DNA from: Pseudomonadota bacterium
GTDB lineage: Bacteria; Desulfobacterota; Desulfovibrionia; Desulfovibrionales; Desulfovibrionaceae
Length of the DNA stretch: 14,003 nucleotides
Reading direction: 5' to 3'
Assembly (NCBI GenBank): GCA_018822065.1
Contig: JAHJKV010000415.1
Coordinates: forward strand, 1-14,003
In this document: piece after piece, positions 5,774 through 13,230 of the stretch
How the letters are laid out: every line of letters starts with the position of its first letter
Position numbering within the stretch: position 1 is the first letter of the stretch
Program-made: the position numbers and the translations under genes
Notes under the pieces: generated by a model
What the model was told of the DNA's origin: nothing
The model's input: the letters and a program-made list of their open reading frames with translations, nothing else
The model's database searches: none

Positions 5774-8268
5774 GCCTGCTCCTCCCTGGAGATATCTGTA
5801 TCCGGCTGAAGTGGCAGGCGCAAGCGAATCACAGTGCCTTGGCCGGGTGTGGACTTGATGGTCAGGATGCCGCCCACCAGTCCGGCTCGTTCCTGCATGC
5901 CAGCCAGTCCCAGGGTGGCTCGTTCTTCCAGAGGGTGGGGGGAGAACCCGGTGCCGTTGTCGGTGACCGTGAGCGTGAGTTCGGTTGTGTCTTGGACCAG
6001 TTTCACTTCCACCTGGGTGGCGGCCGCATGGCGGGCCACGTTGGTCAGGGCTTCCTGGGCCACGCGGTAGGCGGTGGTGGCCAGGGTTTCGGCCACCTCG
6101 TCCACTCCCTGGTGGACAAAGCGGCAACTGATGCGGGTGCGCTTTTCAAAGTCTGCAGTGAACCATTCCAGGGCATCAAGGAGGCCGAGGTCGTCGAGGA
6201 CAGCAGGCCGGAGCCGGGTGGCGATGCTGCGCACGTCGGAGATGGTGGAGTCCACCAGGGTGCACATGGCCATGGCTCGTTCGCTCAGTTTGGCGTCAGC
6301 ATCCTTCAGGCGGTCCTTGATCCAAACCGCGTCCATACGCAGGGCCGTGAGCACCTGGCCCAGTTCGTCGTGAAGGCGACGGGCGATGGTGGCTCGTTCG
6401 CGCTCCTGGCTGGTGAGCACCGAGCCGGAGACGCTCCGCAGCTTGTCCTGGGTTTTTTTCAGGTCCGTGATGTCGATGCCGATGGAGCAGATGCGTTCCA
6501 CCTGTCCTGTTTCGTCCAGGATGGGAAATTTCACCGAGAGGAAGACTCGCTCCGAGTCCACGTGGCCCAGGGGGATGCGCTCCTCCACCTGGACGGCCCC
6601 CTTGCGCTTGAGGGCCTTGGCCTCGCCCTCGGCAAAGAGGGCGGCGGTGGTTTCGGGCAGGATGTCCTCGGCTCTGCGGCCTACGGCCTCTCCATTTTTC
6701 ACCCCGAACAGGTCTTCGTATCGGGAATTGACCATGGAGAGCCGTCCCTGGGTGTCCTTCATGTAGACCATGGCCGGGGTGTGACGCAGGATGGAGGCGG
6801 TTTCGCGGGTGCGCTCGGCCACCTGTCGTTCCAGGTCCTCGGAGTAAAGTGCCAGCTGTTCCTTGGCCCGGAGCAGGGCCTGTTCCGCCTGTTTGCGGGC
6901 GGAGATATCCACGGAAACGGCCAGGGAACGCTGGATGCCGCCGTCCTGGTCCCGTTCGGAGGTGGCGGTGAGCAGCACGTCGAGCACCCGGCCATCCTTG
7001 GTGACGAACTGGTAGGGCACGTCGCGCATGAACCCGCTGCGGAAGAATCCGGGGATGGCTTCCTCCCTGGCGAAGCGGCGCGATTTTTCCGTGTGCAGTT
7101 GGGTGATGTCGGTGCCGATCAGCTCCTCGCGGGAGTAGCCCATGACCTCGCACCAGTAGTCGGACACCGACAGCAGTCGCCCGTCCGCATCGATGGAATG
7201 GAGCATGGCCGGGGTGTTGTGGTAGAGGGCGCGGTATCGCTCCTTGCTCTCCACCAGGGCCGCCTCGGCCCGTCGCCGCAGGGCGATGTCCTTGCTGGCC
7301 AGGACGTAGAGGGCCAGCACGGCCATGCCCGCCAGGAAACACAGTCCGACCACGATGCTGCCGGTGGCCTTGAAGGTGGCGTAGGGCACGCTGGTGGGGA
7401 TGGCCGCGATATCCCGCAGGTGCAGCACTGTCCAGCCCCGGTAGTAGTCGAGTTCGATGCTGGAGGCGAGGAAGCGGTTGCCCTGCTGGTCCGTGGCCAG
7501 CCCTTCGGCCTCGTCAAAGGTCAGTCCGATCCATTCCCAGGGTCCGTCGCCAAACTGGCGCGACCGGCGGATGGTTTCTCGCTCCTCGGGGTTGAGTTGG
7601 TGCAGGGTCTTGAAGAGCCACTCCTGGTTGCTGCAGCCAAAGACCACGCCCTCTGGGGAGACCAGGGCTGCGGTGCCCCCGTAGCCCTGCAGAAAATCGT
7701 TCTCGATGAGCCCGATGGGGGTCTTGATCACGGCCACGCCCAGGGGGGTGCCCGAGTCCTTGGGGTAGACCGGATGACTGTAGTAGGCCCCGCGCACGCC
7801 CGAGGTGGCACCCATGGCCATGTAGGTGGAAGAGAACCCGTTGATGGCGTTCTGGAAATAGGGTCGGTAGTCGAAATTCTGGCCTACGAAGGAGTCCGGA
7901 TCGTAGCGATTGCTGGAGGCGATGGTCCGGCCCTGGGCGTCCATGAGGTAGCAAACGTCAACGGCCAGGGCATTCTGAAAGGTGTCCAGGATGGCGTTGG
8001 CCCCGGCCAGGCTCTCGGGGCCGGGCTCGCTCAGGGCAAGAAGCATCTCGTCCAGCCCGGCCATGGCCTGCACGGGCTTCAGGTTGGCGGAGAGGTAGGT
8101 GGAGAGCTGGCTCATGATGGTCCGCACCTTCGAGTCCGCATTGAACTTGGCCTCCTTCACCGAGGCCTCTTTCAGGGACGAATAATACATGTATCCGCCC
8201 ACTGAGGTGGAGATGAGCACCAGGATGCAGAGTACAAGGAGGATGACGCGCAGCTTCATGCCGGACAC
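5770..8268 (-). CDS. Sensor histidine kinase: DctB-like Cache, two PAS, HisKA_3 transmitter
   Basis: This membrane kinase probably phosphorylates the regulator encoded next to it. Over 832 residues: TM1 at about 8-28; a periplasmic region at about 29-295 whose blocks (YLMDAQGRTIASSN, SFVGQNFDYRPYFQ, GVRGAYYSHPV, LGVAVIKTPI) resemble the double-Cache sensor of DctB C4-dicarboxylate kinases; TM2 at about 301-324; PAS at about 341-460 with its PAC end VSVDISARKQ; a linker predicted as coiled coil; a second PAS at about 490-605; dimerisation/phosphoacceptor ERATIARRLHDELGQ with H633; and an ATPase domain with N743 (AQEALTN), VTDNGTGF (D770) and GLAGMQERAG. A GTG at 8268 or the ATG at 8259 may be the start; neither has a good ribosome site. 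It is divergent from trmJ. DctB itself uses a different transmitter and an NtrC-type regulator, so this is a recombined architecture. Ligand: likely a small carboxylate (inference). Confidence 0.93.
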   Translation of the reverse strand: MSGMKLRVILLVLCILVLISTSVGGYMYYSSLKEASVKEAKFNADSKVRTIMSQLSTYLSANLKPVQAMAGLDEMLLALSEPGPESLAGANAILDTFQNALAVDVCYLMDAQGRTIASSNRYDPDSFVGQNFDYRPYFQNAINGFSSTYMAMGATSGVRGAYYSHPVYPKDSGTPLGVAVIKTPIGLIENDFLQGYGGTAALVSPEGVVFGCSNQEWLFKTLHQLNPEERETIRRSRQFGDGPWEWIGLTFDEAEGLATDQQGNRFLASSIELDYYRGWTVLHLRDIAAIPTSVPYATFKATGSIVVGLCFLAGMAVLALYVLASKDIALRRRAEAALVESKERYRALYHNTPAMLHSIDADGRLLSVSDYWCEVMGYSREELIGTDITQLHTEKSRRFAREEAIPGFFRSGFMRDVPYQFVTKDGRVLDVLLTATSERDQDGGIQRSLAVSVDISARKQAEQALLRAKEQLALYSEDLERQVAERTRETASILRHTPAMVYMKDTQGRLSMVNSRYEDLFGVKNGEAVGRRAEDILPETTAALFAEGEAKALKRKGAVQVEERIPLGHVDSERVFLSVKFPILDETGQVERICSIGIDITDLKKTQDKLRSVSGSVLTSQERERATIARRLHDELGQVLTALRMDAVWIKDRLKDADAKLSERAMAMCTLVDSTISDVRSIATRLRPAVLDDLGLLDALEWFTADFEKRTRISCRFVHQGVDEVAETLATTAYRVAQEALTNVARHAAATQVEVKLVQDTTELTLTVTDNGTGFSPHPLEERATLGLAGMQERAGLVGGILTIKSTPGQGTVIRLRLPLQPDTDISREEQA

Positions 8269-8392
8269 GATAGCCCAAAAGAGCGCGAGGGGAAACAGGC
8301 GTCAGGGCAGGGTGCGGGCATGGGCGCGCAGAAAACCAGAAGACACAGGGCGAGTCAAGAACGGCGCAACCCCCAAGATGTGGCCGGTCCCC

Positions 8393-8422
8393 TTTACATC
8401 CCCCCCCGGTTCGGCCTATGCC
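8393..8422 (+). promoter_or_regulatory. Candidate promoter of trmJ with a C8 tract in its spacer
   Basis: TTTACA (8393-8398) and TATGCC (8417-8422) are 18 bases apart, just before the ribosome site AAGGAGG (8428-8434). The leader would then be very short. Eight consecutive C residues (8400-8407) lie in the spacer. The rest of the 8269-8440 intergenic region must also hold the kinase promoter on the minus strand, which I could not identify. Confidence 0.3.
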
Positions 8423-8440
8423 GCCGGAAGGAGGGCGTGC

Positions 8441-9226
8441 ATGCTCGAAAACATCCGGGTGGTCCTGTTTGAGCCCAAGTATCCTGAGAACATCGGCATG
8501 GCGGCGCGTGCCTGCCTGAACATGGGCGTGCGCGATCTTGTGGTGGTCAACCCTCCGAATTTCGACCTGGAAAAGGCCCTGCCCCTGGCCACCTCCCATG
8601 CCCGCGACATCCTCCTCGCCGCCAGGGTGGTCGGCACCCTGGCCGAGGCCCTTCATGGCGTCACCGCCGCCTTTGGCACCACGGCCCGAACCGGTGGTTG
8701 GCGCAAGGGCATCCTGAGCCCGACCGACTGTGCCGAGGCGGTCTGCGACCGGCTGCGCCAGGGCGGACAGGCGGCCCTGGTCTTCGGGCCGGAAAAAACC
8801 GGGCTGACCAACGAAGAGACCCAGGTCCTGACCGGCCTGGTGACCATTCCCACCAGCCAGGAGGGCACCTCTCTCAACCTGGCCCAGGCCGTGCTCATCC
8901 TGCTTTACGAATGTTTCAAGCACTCTCTGGACCAGCCCTTCACCCCTGCTGGTCCGCCCCAGGAACGCCCGGCCACTGTGGCCGAACAGGAAACCCTCTA
9001 CGCCTCTCTGCGCGAGACCCTGCTGGCCATCGACTACCTGAAAAAGGACAACCCGGACTACTGGATGCTGCCGCTCAGGCGTTTCCTCTCCCGGGTGAGC
9101 CTCAGACGCAACGAGTTCAACTTGCTCATGGGCATCGCCCGCCAGGTGCACTGGGTGGCCTCCCGGGCTGGCCTGGTCCCCCGCGCGGTCTCACCGGTGG
9201 ACTCCGACGATATAACTTGCGAGTAA
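8441..9226 (+). CDS. trmJ: SpoU/TrmJ-type RNA 2'-O-methyltransferase
   Basis: Members use S-adenosylmethionine to methylate a ribose 2'-OH; TrmJ modifies tRNA position 32. The 261-residue protein has all three SPOUT motifs: motif 1 VLFEPKYPENIGMAARACLNMG (about 8-29), motif 2 ALVFGPEKTGLTNEE (about 112-126) and motif 3 IPTSQEGTSLNLAQAV (about 136-151), which forms the trefoil knot and cofactor pocket. The C-terminal extension with LRRNEFNLLMGIARQVHW (about 221-238) matches the TrmJ helical tail in position. The ATG at 8441 is set by AAGGAGG six bases upstream; the open frame reaches further upstream without a better start. Length is close to that of E. coli TrmJ. Target RNA cannot be told from sequence alone: TrmJ is likeliest, another SpoU enzyme possible. 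It has no evident link with its neighbours. Confidence 0.87.
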   Translation: MLENIRVVLFEPKYPENIGMAARACLNMGVRDLVVVNPPNFDLEKALPLATSHARDILLAARVVGTLAEALHGVTAAFGTTARTGGWRKGILSPTDCAEAVCDRLRQGGQAALVFGPEKTGLTNEETQVLTGLVTIPTSQEGTSLNLAQAVLILLYECFKHSLDQPFTPAGPPQERPATVAEQETLYASLRETLLAIDYLKKDNPDYWMLPLRRFLSRVSLRRNEFNLLMGIARQVHWVASRAGLVPRAVSPVDSDDITCE

Positions 9227-9248
9227 CCCCGCCGGAAGCATTGATTTC

Positions 9249-9257
9249 TGATAGTTA
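9249..9257 (+). promoter_or_regulatory. Possible extended -10 for the binding-protein/c-di-GMP operon
   Basis: TG-A-TAGTTA lies in the 52-base gap between trmJ and the next gene and shares the 9-mer CTGATAGTT with the -10 region of the TAXI lipoprotein promoter (5042-5034). No -35 is seen 17 bases upstream (CCGCCG), so it is either activator-dependent or spurious; read-through from trmJ is the alternative. Confidence 0.22.
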
Positions 9258-9278
9258 ACTTGGCAGAGTGTCGAAACG

Positions 9279-10523
9279 ATGCTGCATTATCGTAAGCGAT
9301 TGTGGATTACTATGACTGTGCTGTGGATGCTCTCCCTGTGCAGTCTACCCGGCGCGTCTGCCAAAGAGCTTACTTTTGGTATGTCCGCTGCCTTTTCCGG
9401 GCCCACTCGTGGCCTGGGGGTGGAGTATTACCGAGGCATTATGGCCTATTTTGCCATGGTCAATGCCCAGGGCGGCGTCAAGGGAAACACCTTCGCCATC
9501 AAGGCCTACGACGACGGCTACAATCCGGGTCCCTGCGTGGAAAACACCATCCGTCTGGTGGAGCAGGATGACGTCTTTGCCCTGCTCAACTACGTCGGCA
9601 CCCCGACCACTACCCGCATGCTCCCCCTGCTCAAGAAGTTTGAAGACCGGCATATCTACCTGCTCTTCCCCTTCACCGGGGCCGAACCTCTGCGCAACCA
9701 GCCCTACGGCAGGTTCGTCTACAACTTGCGCACTTCCTATTTCGACGAAACCCGAGGACTGGTGGACCACCTGGTGGGCGTCGGGCGCAAGCGCGTCGCG
9801 GTCTTCTATCAGGCGGACGCCTATGGCCGGAACGGTTGGGACGGCGTGCGCCGGGCCCTGGCCGAAAATGGCCTGGAGATGGTCGGCGAAGCAGCCTACA
9901 AGCGCGGCTCGTCCTGGACTGACGACTACTCCGAAGCGGTCGGAATCATCCAGGCTGCGAAGCCCGACGCCGTGATCATGATCGGTTCCTACGCCGCCTC
10001 CGCCGGCTTTGTGCGCGATGCCCGGAACCTCGGGCTGGATGTGCCCCTGGCCTCCATCTCCTTTTCCGACGCGGACAATATCCTCCGCCTGCTCTCCGCC
10101 GAACAGGCGCGCACCGGCAACGACTACACTTGCTGTCTCCTGTTTTCCCAGGTGGTGCCGAGCTACGAGGATGTCACCCTGTCCGGGGTGCGCCTCTATC
10201 GTCAGGCCATGGAGGCTGGCCCTCCCATGCCCCCGGCCGAACTCATGAACGAGACCTATGAACCCCGAAAATATGGTGTGGTCAGTTTTGAGGGATTCCT
10301 GAACGGCATGGTCCTGGTGGAGATGGTCCGCCGCATGGGCGACAACCCAGAACGAAACCGCATCCCGGAAATCATGTCGTCCATGCGCGATTTCTCCCTC
10401 GGCCTGGACGAGAGAGTGGACTTTCTGCCGGGCAGCAACCAGGGCATGCACTCGGTCTACTACACCATCATTCTCAACGACAGGCTGGTTCCCCTGCGTG
10501 ATTGGCAGAGGTGGCGCAAGTGA
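9279..10523 (+). CDS. LivJ-like periplasmic binding protein (type 1 fold), probable sensory partner
   Basis: This 414-residue protein of the Peripla_BP_6 (leucine/branched-chain amino acid binding) family probably binds a small ligand in the periplasm. It has a signal peptide (YRKR, hydrophobic core, likely cleavage GASA/KE near residue 28). The first lobe begins LTFGMSAAFSGPTRGLG, followed by a stretch ending VNAQGGVKG. Other family blocks are LLNYVGTPTTTRMLPLL, VAVFYQADAYGRNGWDGV and KPDAVIMIGSYAAS. The start is ATG 9279 with only a weak ribosome site; an ATG at 9312 would leave a signal peptide without basic residues. There is no ABC permease or ATPase gene in the window. Instead the stop overlaps the start of a membrane GGDEF-EAL receptor (GTGA), so translation is coupled. 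That placement argues for a receptor role, as in NspS with MbaA, though NspS itself belongs to the PotD family. The ligand is unknown. Confidence 0.88.
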   Translation: MLHYRKRLWITMTVLWMLSLCSLPGASAKELTFGMSAAFSGPTRGLGVEYYRGIMAYFAMVNAQGGVKGNTFAIKAYDDGYNPGPCVENTIRLVEQDDVFALLNYVGTPTTTRMLPLLKKFEDRHIYLLFPFTGAEPLRNQPYGRFVYNLRTSYFDETRGLVDHLVGVGRKRVAVFYQADAYGRNGWDGVRRALAENGLEMVGEAAYKRGSSWTDDYSEAVGIIQAAKPDAVIMIGSYAASAGFVRDARNLGLDVPLASISFSDADNILRLLSAEQARTGNDYTCCLLFSQVVPSYEDVTLSGVRLYRQAMEAGPPMPPAELMNETYEPRKYGVVSFEGFLNGMVLVEMVRRMGDNPERNRIPEIMSSMRDFSLGLDERVDFLPGSNQGMHSVYYTIILNDRLVPLRDWQRWRK

Positions 10524-13129
10524 GACGCCTGACCCTGTTCAACAAGACATTGTTCTTCATGGTGGTGGTGTTCGGCGTCATCGCCATCAGCACCTCGTTC
10601 ATCTCCAGCTGGCAGTTGAACACCTACCTGACCGACGAGTATATTTCCAAGGCCCACGCCCTGGCCCGGACCATGGCCGAGTCGGACCTGGAGCTGATGC
10701 TCAACCGCGACGCCGCCGCCATCCAGTCTCGCATCGATCAATACCTGGCCATCGAGGGTGTTTCCCACGTGGTCGTGGCCGACTCCAAGGGCGACATCCT
10801 TGCCCATACTTTCGTTCCGGTGGTGCCGGAAAATATCCGGGCCATGCTCCACGACATGGCTGCGGGTCGAAGCCTCGATCCTGGTTCGATGACTCCTTCC
10901 GATGTCGTGTCCAAAAACGGGGAACTGCACGTCACCTATCCCATCCTCGACGGCATGATCGGTTATGTGCACATCGGCATGGACCTCGGTGCCGTCAAGA
11001 CCTTCATTCGTTCGGCTGTCCTGCGCCAGCAGGGGATGACCGCCCTGGTCTTCTTTGGCTGCGTCATCCTGGCCTGGGCCTTTGTGAGCAATATTTCCAG
11101 GCCCCTTGGCCGGTTGCAGGAATATGCCCGGCGCGTCGCGGTCCGGGACTATGGGGCCGTGCTGAACATCGACTCCAAGGACGAGATCGGCGAGCTGGCC
11201 GGAACCATGACCGCCATGACCAGCGAGATCAACGATCTGGTCGAGGGCCTTGAGGACCGGGTTCACAAGGCCACCGCACAATTGCTGCAGGGCAAGGACG
11301 ATCTGGAGCGCAAGGTGGAGGAACGCACCAGCGAACTCTCGCGCACCAATATCCAGCTCAAGATCGAGATCGCCGAACGCAAGGTGGTGGGCGAGGCCCT
11401 GAAGAAGACCGAGCAGAAGTACCGCTCCATCTTTGAAAACGCGGTGGAGGGTATCTTCCAATTCTCCCAGGACGGCTATTACATCAGCGCCAATCCGGCC
11501 ATGGCCCGGATCTTCGGGTTCAACTCCCCGGCGGAGTTCATGTCCTCGGTGAACGGGGGCGACCAGAAATTTCACATGGACGAGGAAGTGCGTGCCACTT
11601 ACATGGCGACCCTCCGGGAAAGCGGCGAGGTGAAGCAGCATGTCTATCAGCTGCGACGGGTCGATGGCCGGGTGATTTGGGTGGCGGAGAATGCCCGCGT
11701 GGTCAAGGATGCCCGGGGGGACGTGCTCTATTACGAAGGCTCGCTTGAAGACATCACCATGCGCAAGGACGCCGAGGACCAGCTGTTGCACCAGGCCTTC
11801 CACGACCCGCTGACCGGTCTGCCCAACAGGGTGCTCTTCATGGACCACCTTCGCATGGCCCTTGAGCGCTCCAAGCGGCGCGAGGGCTATCTGTTTGCCG
11901 TGCTCTATCTCGACCTGGACCGTTTCAAGATCATCAACGACTCCCTGGGCCACGACATTGGCGACTCCCTGCTCAAGGCTGCAGCCGGAGTGCTGGAAAA
12001 CTGCGCCCGGACCGTGGATACCGTGGCCCGCTTCGGCGGCGACGAATTCGCCGTGCTACTCGAAGAAATCACGGCCCCGCGGGACGCCATCAAGATCGCC
12101 AAGCGTATTCTCGAGGAGATGAGCAACCCCTTCAACCTGGAGGGCAACGAGGTCTTTACCTCGGCCTCCCTCGGCCTGGTGCTTCATACCGATAAATACA
12201 CCCGTCCTGAACCGCTCCTGCGCGATGCGGACACGGCCATGTATCGGGCCAAGGAAATGGGCAAGGCCCGGTTCAAGGTGTTCAACCAGCGCATGCACGA
12301 CCAGGCCATCCAACTCATGGAGCTGGAGACGGACCTCAGGCGCGCCATCGAGCACGTGGAGCTCCATGCGGTCTACCAGCCCATCGTGGCCCTTGCCGAC
12401 TATTCCGTTTCCGGCTTCGAGGTCCTGGTGCGCTGGCCCCATCCCACCCAGGGGCTGATCATGCCCGACGCCTTCATTCCCCTGGCCGAGGATACCGGGC
12501 TCATCTATGCCATCGACTACCGGATCATCGAGCAGTCCTGCGCCCAACTGATCACCTGGCGCGAGGCCATGCCGGGCAAGTTCTTTGCCGCCGAGCAGCC
12601 CATGACCCTCAACCTGAATCTCTCTGGCAAACACTTCAAGCAACCCCACCTGCTGCAGCGGGTGGAGGCCATCCTGGAGGGGAGCAACCTGCCCGCCCAG
12701 GTGCTCAACCTTGAGATCACCGAGAGCGCCCTGATGGAAAACCCGGCCACCGCGGGCGATATTCTGGCCAAGCTCAAGGAACTCGGCGTGGGCCTATCCA
12801 TCGACGATTTCGGCACGGGTTATTCCTCCCTCTCCTATCTGCAACGCTTCCCCATCGACGTTGTCAAGATTGACCGGGCCTTCGTGGCCAATCTGGAAGA
12901 AGACCGTGACAGCCAAGCCATTATCCGGACCATCATCTCCCTCGGCCTCTCCCTGGGCCACAAGGTGGTGGCAGAAGGCGTGGAAACCATGGGTCAGCTC
13001 AACTTCCTGAAGGAGGCCGGCTGCCAGTTCGTGCAGGGCTATCTCTTCTCCAAGCCCGTGAGCGAGGAGACAGTGGAGCGCATCCTCCATGATGGCGGGA
13101 CGATCCAGCCTGGTCAGCGTCTGGAATAA
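10520..13129 (+). CDS. Membrane c-di-GMP enzyme: periplasmic sensor, HAMP, PAS, GGDEF, EAL
   Basis: This 869-residue receptor probably makes and/or degrades cyclic di-GMP in response to a periplasmic signal. Order: TM1 (about 12-30), periplasmic domain of about 140 residues, TM2 (about 173-190), HAMP (about 190-243), coiled coil, PAS with PAC (about 299-413), GGDEF (about 424-588) and EAL (about 600-857). The cyclase has GGDEF intact (506-510) and an I-site RTVD (497-500) five residues before it. The phosphodiesterase has EVL in place of EAL (E634), N700 (LNLS), E732 (LEITES), D762-D763 (DDFGTGYSS), K783 (KID), E819 (AEGVE) and Q839 (QGYLFSKP), all present. I chose GTG 10520, overlapping the previous stop, with GAGG 8 bases upstream; TTG 10502 and GTG 10511 are alternatives. 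The upstream binding protein is its likely partner. Net activity cannot be read from sequence. Confidence 0.95.
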   Translation: MRRLTLFNKTLFFMVVVFGVIAISTSFISSWQLNTYLTDEYISKAHALARTMAESDLELMLNRDAAAIQSRIDQYLAIEGVSHVVVADSKGDILAHTFVPVVPENIRAMLHDMAAGRSLDPGSMTPSDVVSKNGELHVTYPILDGMIGYVHIGMDLGAVKTFIRSAVLRQQGMTALVFFGCVILAWAFVSNISRPLGRLQEYARRVAVRDYGAVLNIDSKDEIGELAGTMTAMTSEINDLVEGLEDRVHKATAQLLQGKDDLERKVEERTSELSRTNIQLKIEIAERKVVGEALKKTEQKYRSIFENAVEGIFQFSQDGYYISANPAMARIFGFNSPAEFMSSVNGGDQKFHMDEEVRATYMATLRESGEVKQHVYQLRRVDGRVIWVAENARVVKDARGDVLYYEGSLEDITMRKDAEDQLLHQAFHDPLTGLPNRVLFMDHLRMALERSKRREGYLFAVLYLDLDRFKIINDSLGHDIGDSLLKAAAGVLENCARTVDTVARFGGDEFAVLLEEITAPRDAIKIAKRILEEMSNPFNLEGNEVFTSASLGLVLHTDKYTRPEPLLRDADTAMYRAKEMGKARFKVFNQRMHDQAIQLMELETDLRRAIEHVELHAVYQPIVALADYSVSGFEVLVRWPHPTQGLIMPDAFIPLAEDTGLIYAIDYRIIEQSCAQLITWREAMPGKFFAAEQPMTLNLNLSGKHFKQPHLLQRVEAILEGSNLPAQVLNLEITESALMENPATAGDILAKLKELGVGLSIDDFGTGYSSLSYLQRFPIDVVKIDRAFVANLEEDRDSQAIIRTIISLGLSLGHKVVAEGVETMGQLNFLKEAGCQFVQGYLFSKPVSEETVERILHDGGTIQPGQRLE

Positions 13130-13142
13130 ACCTGCCTCCTCC

Positions 13143-13163
13143 GCTCCCCCGGGGCTTCTCTTT
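13143..13163 (+). terminator. Possible weak terminator after the c-di-GMP gene
   Basis: GCTCC (13143-13147) and GGGGC (13151-13155) can pair over five bases, one a G-T wobble, with a CCC loop, followed by TTCTCTTT. The short stem makes it marginal, but it sits 14 bases past the stop and just before a promoter-like sequence. Confidence 0.4.
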
Positions 13164-13189
13164 GACTGCGATGCAGTGTAGAGTATGCC
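13162..13189 (+). promoter_or_regulatory. Candidate sigma-70 promoter of the TPR gene
   Basis: TTGACT (13162-13167) and TATGCC (13184-13189) are separated by 16 bases and would start transcription about 35 bases before the ATG at 13231. The -35 is good and the -10 moderate. Confidence 0.4.
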
Positions 13190-13230
13190 TCCCCAATCAC
13201 GATCAATGCTCCAAAGGGAGTGCATAGTTT

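Noticed and set aside
5839..8205. 788-codon open frame on the plus strand opposite the sensor kinase
   Set aside because: It is a composition shadow of the kinase gene: no recognisable domain and low-complexity Gly/His/Val content.
7958..9151. 397-codon minus-strand frame spanning the kinase N-terminus, the intergenic region and trmJ
   Set aside because: It overlaps two well-supported genes in other frames and has no coherent protein family character.
9345..10451. 368-codon minus-strand frame opposite the LivJ-like protein
   Set aside because: It is antisense to a gene with signal peptide and family motifs, with His/Gly-rich shadow composition.
10460..11953. 497-codon minus-strand frame opposite the GGDEF-EAL gene
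   Set aside because: Antisense shadow without domains.
397..13129. Mobile element or defence island
   Set aside because: No transposase, phage, toxin-antitoxin, restriction or CRISPR feature is seen, and coding character is uniform across the window.
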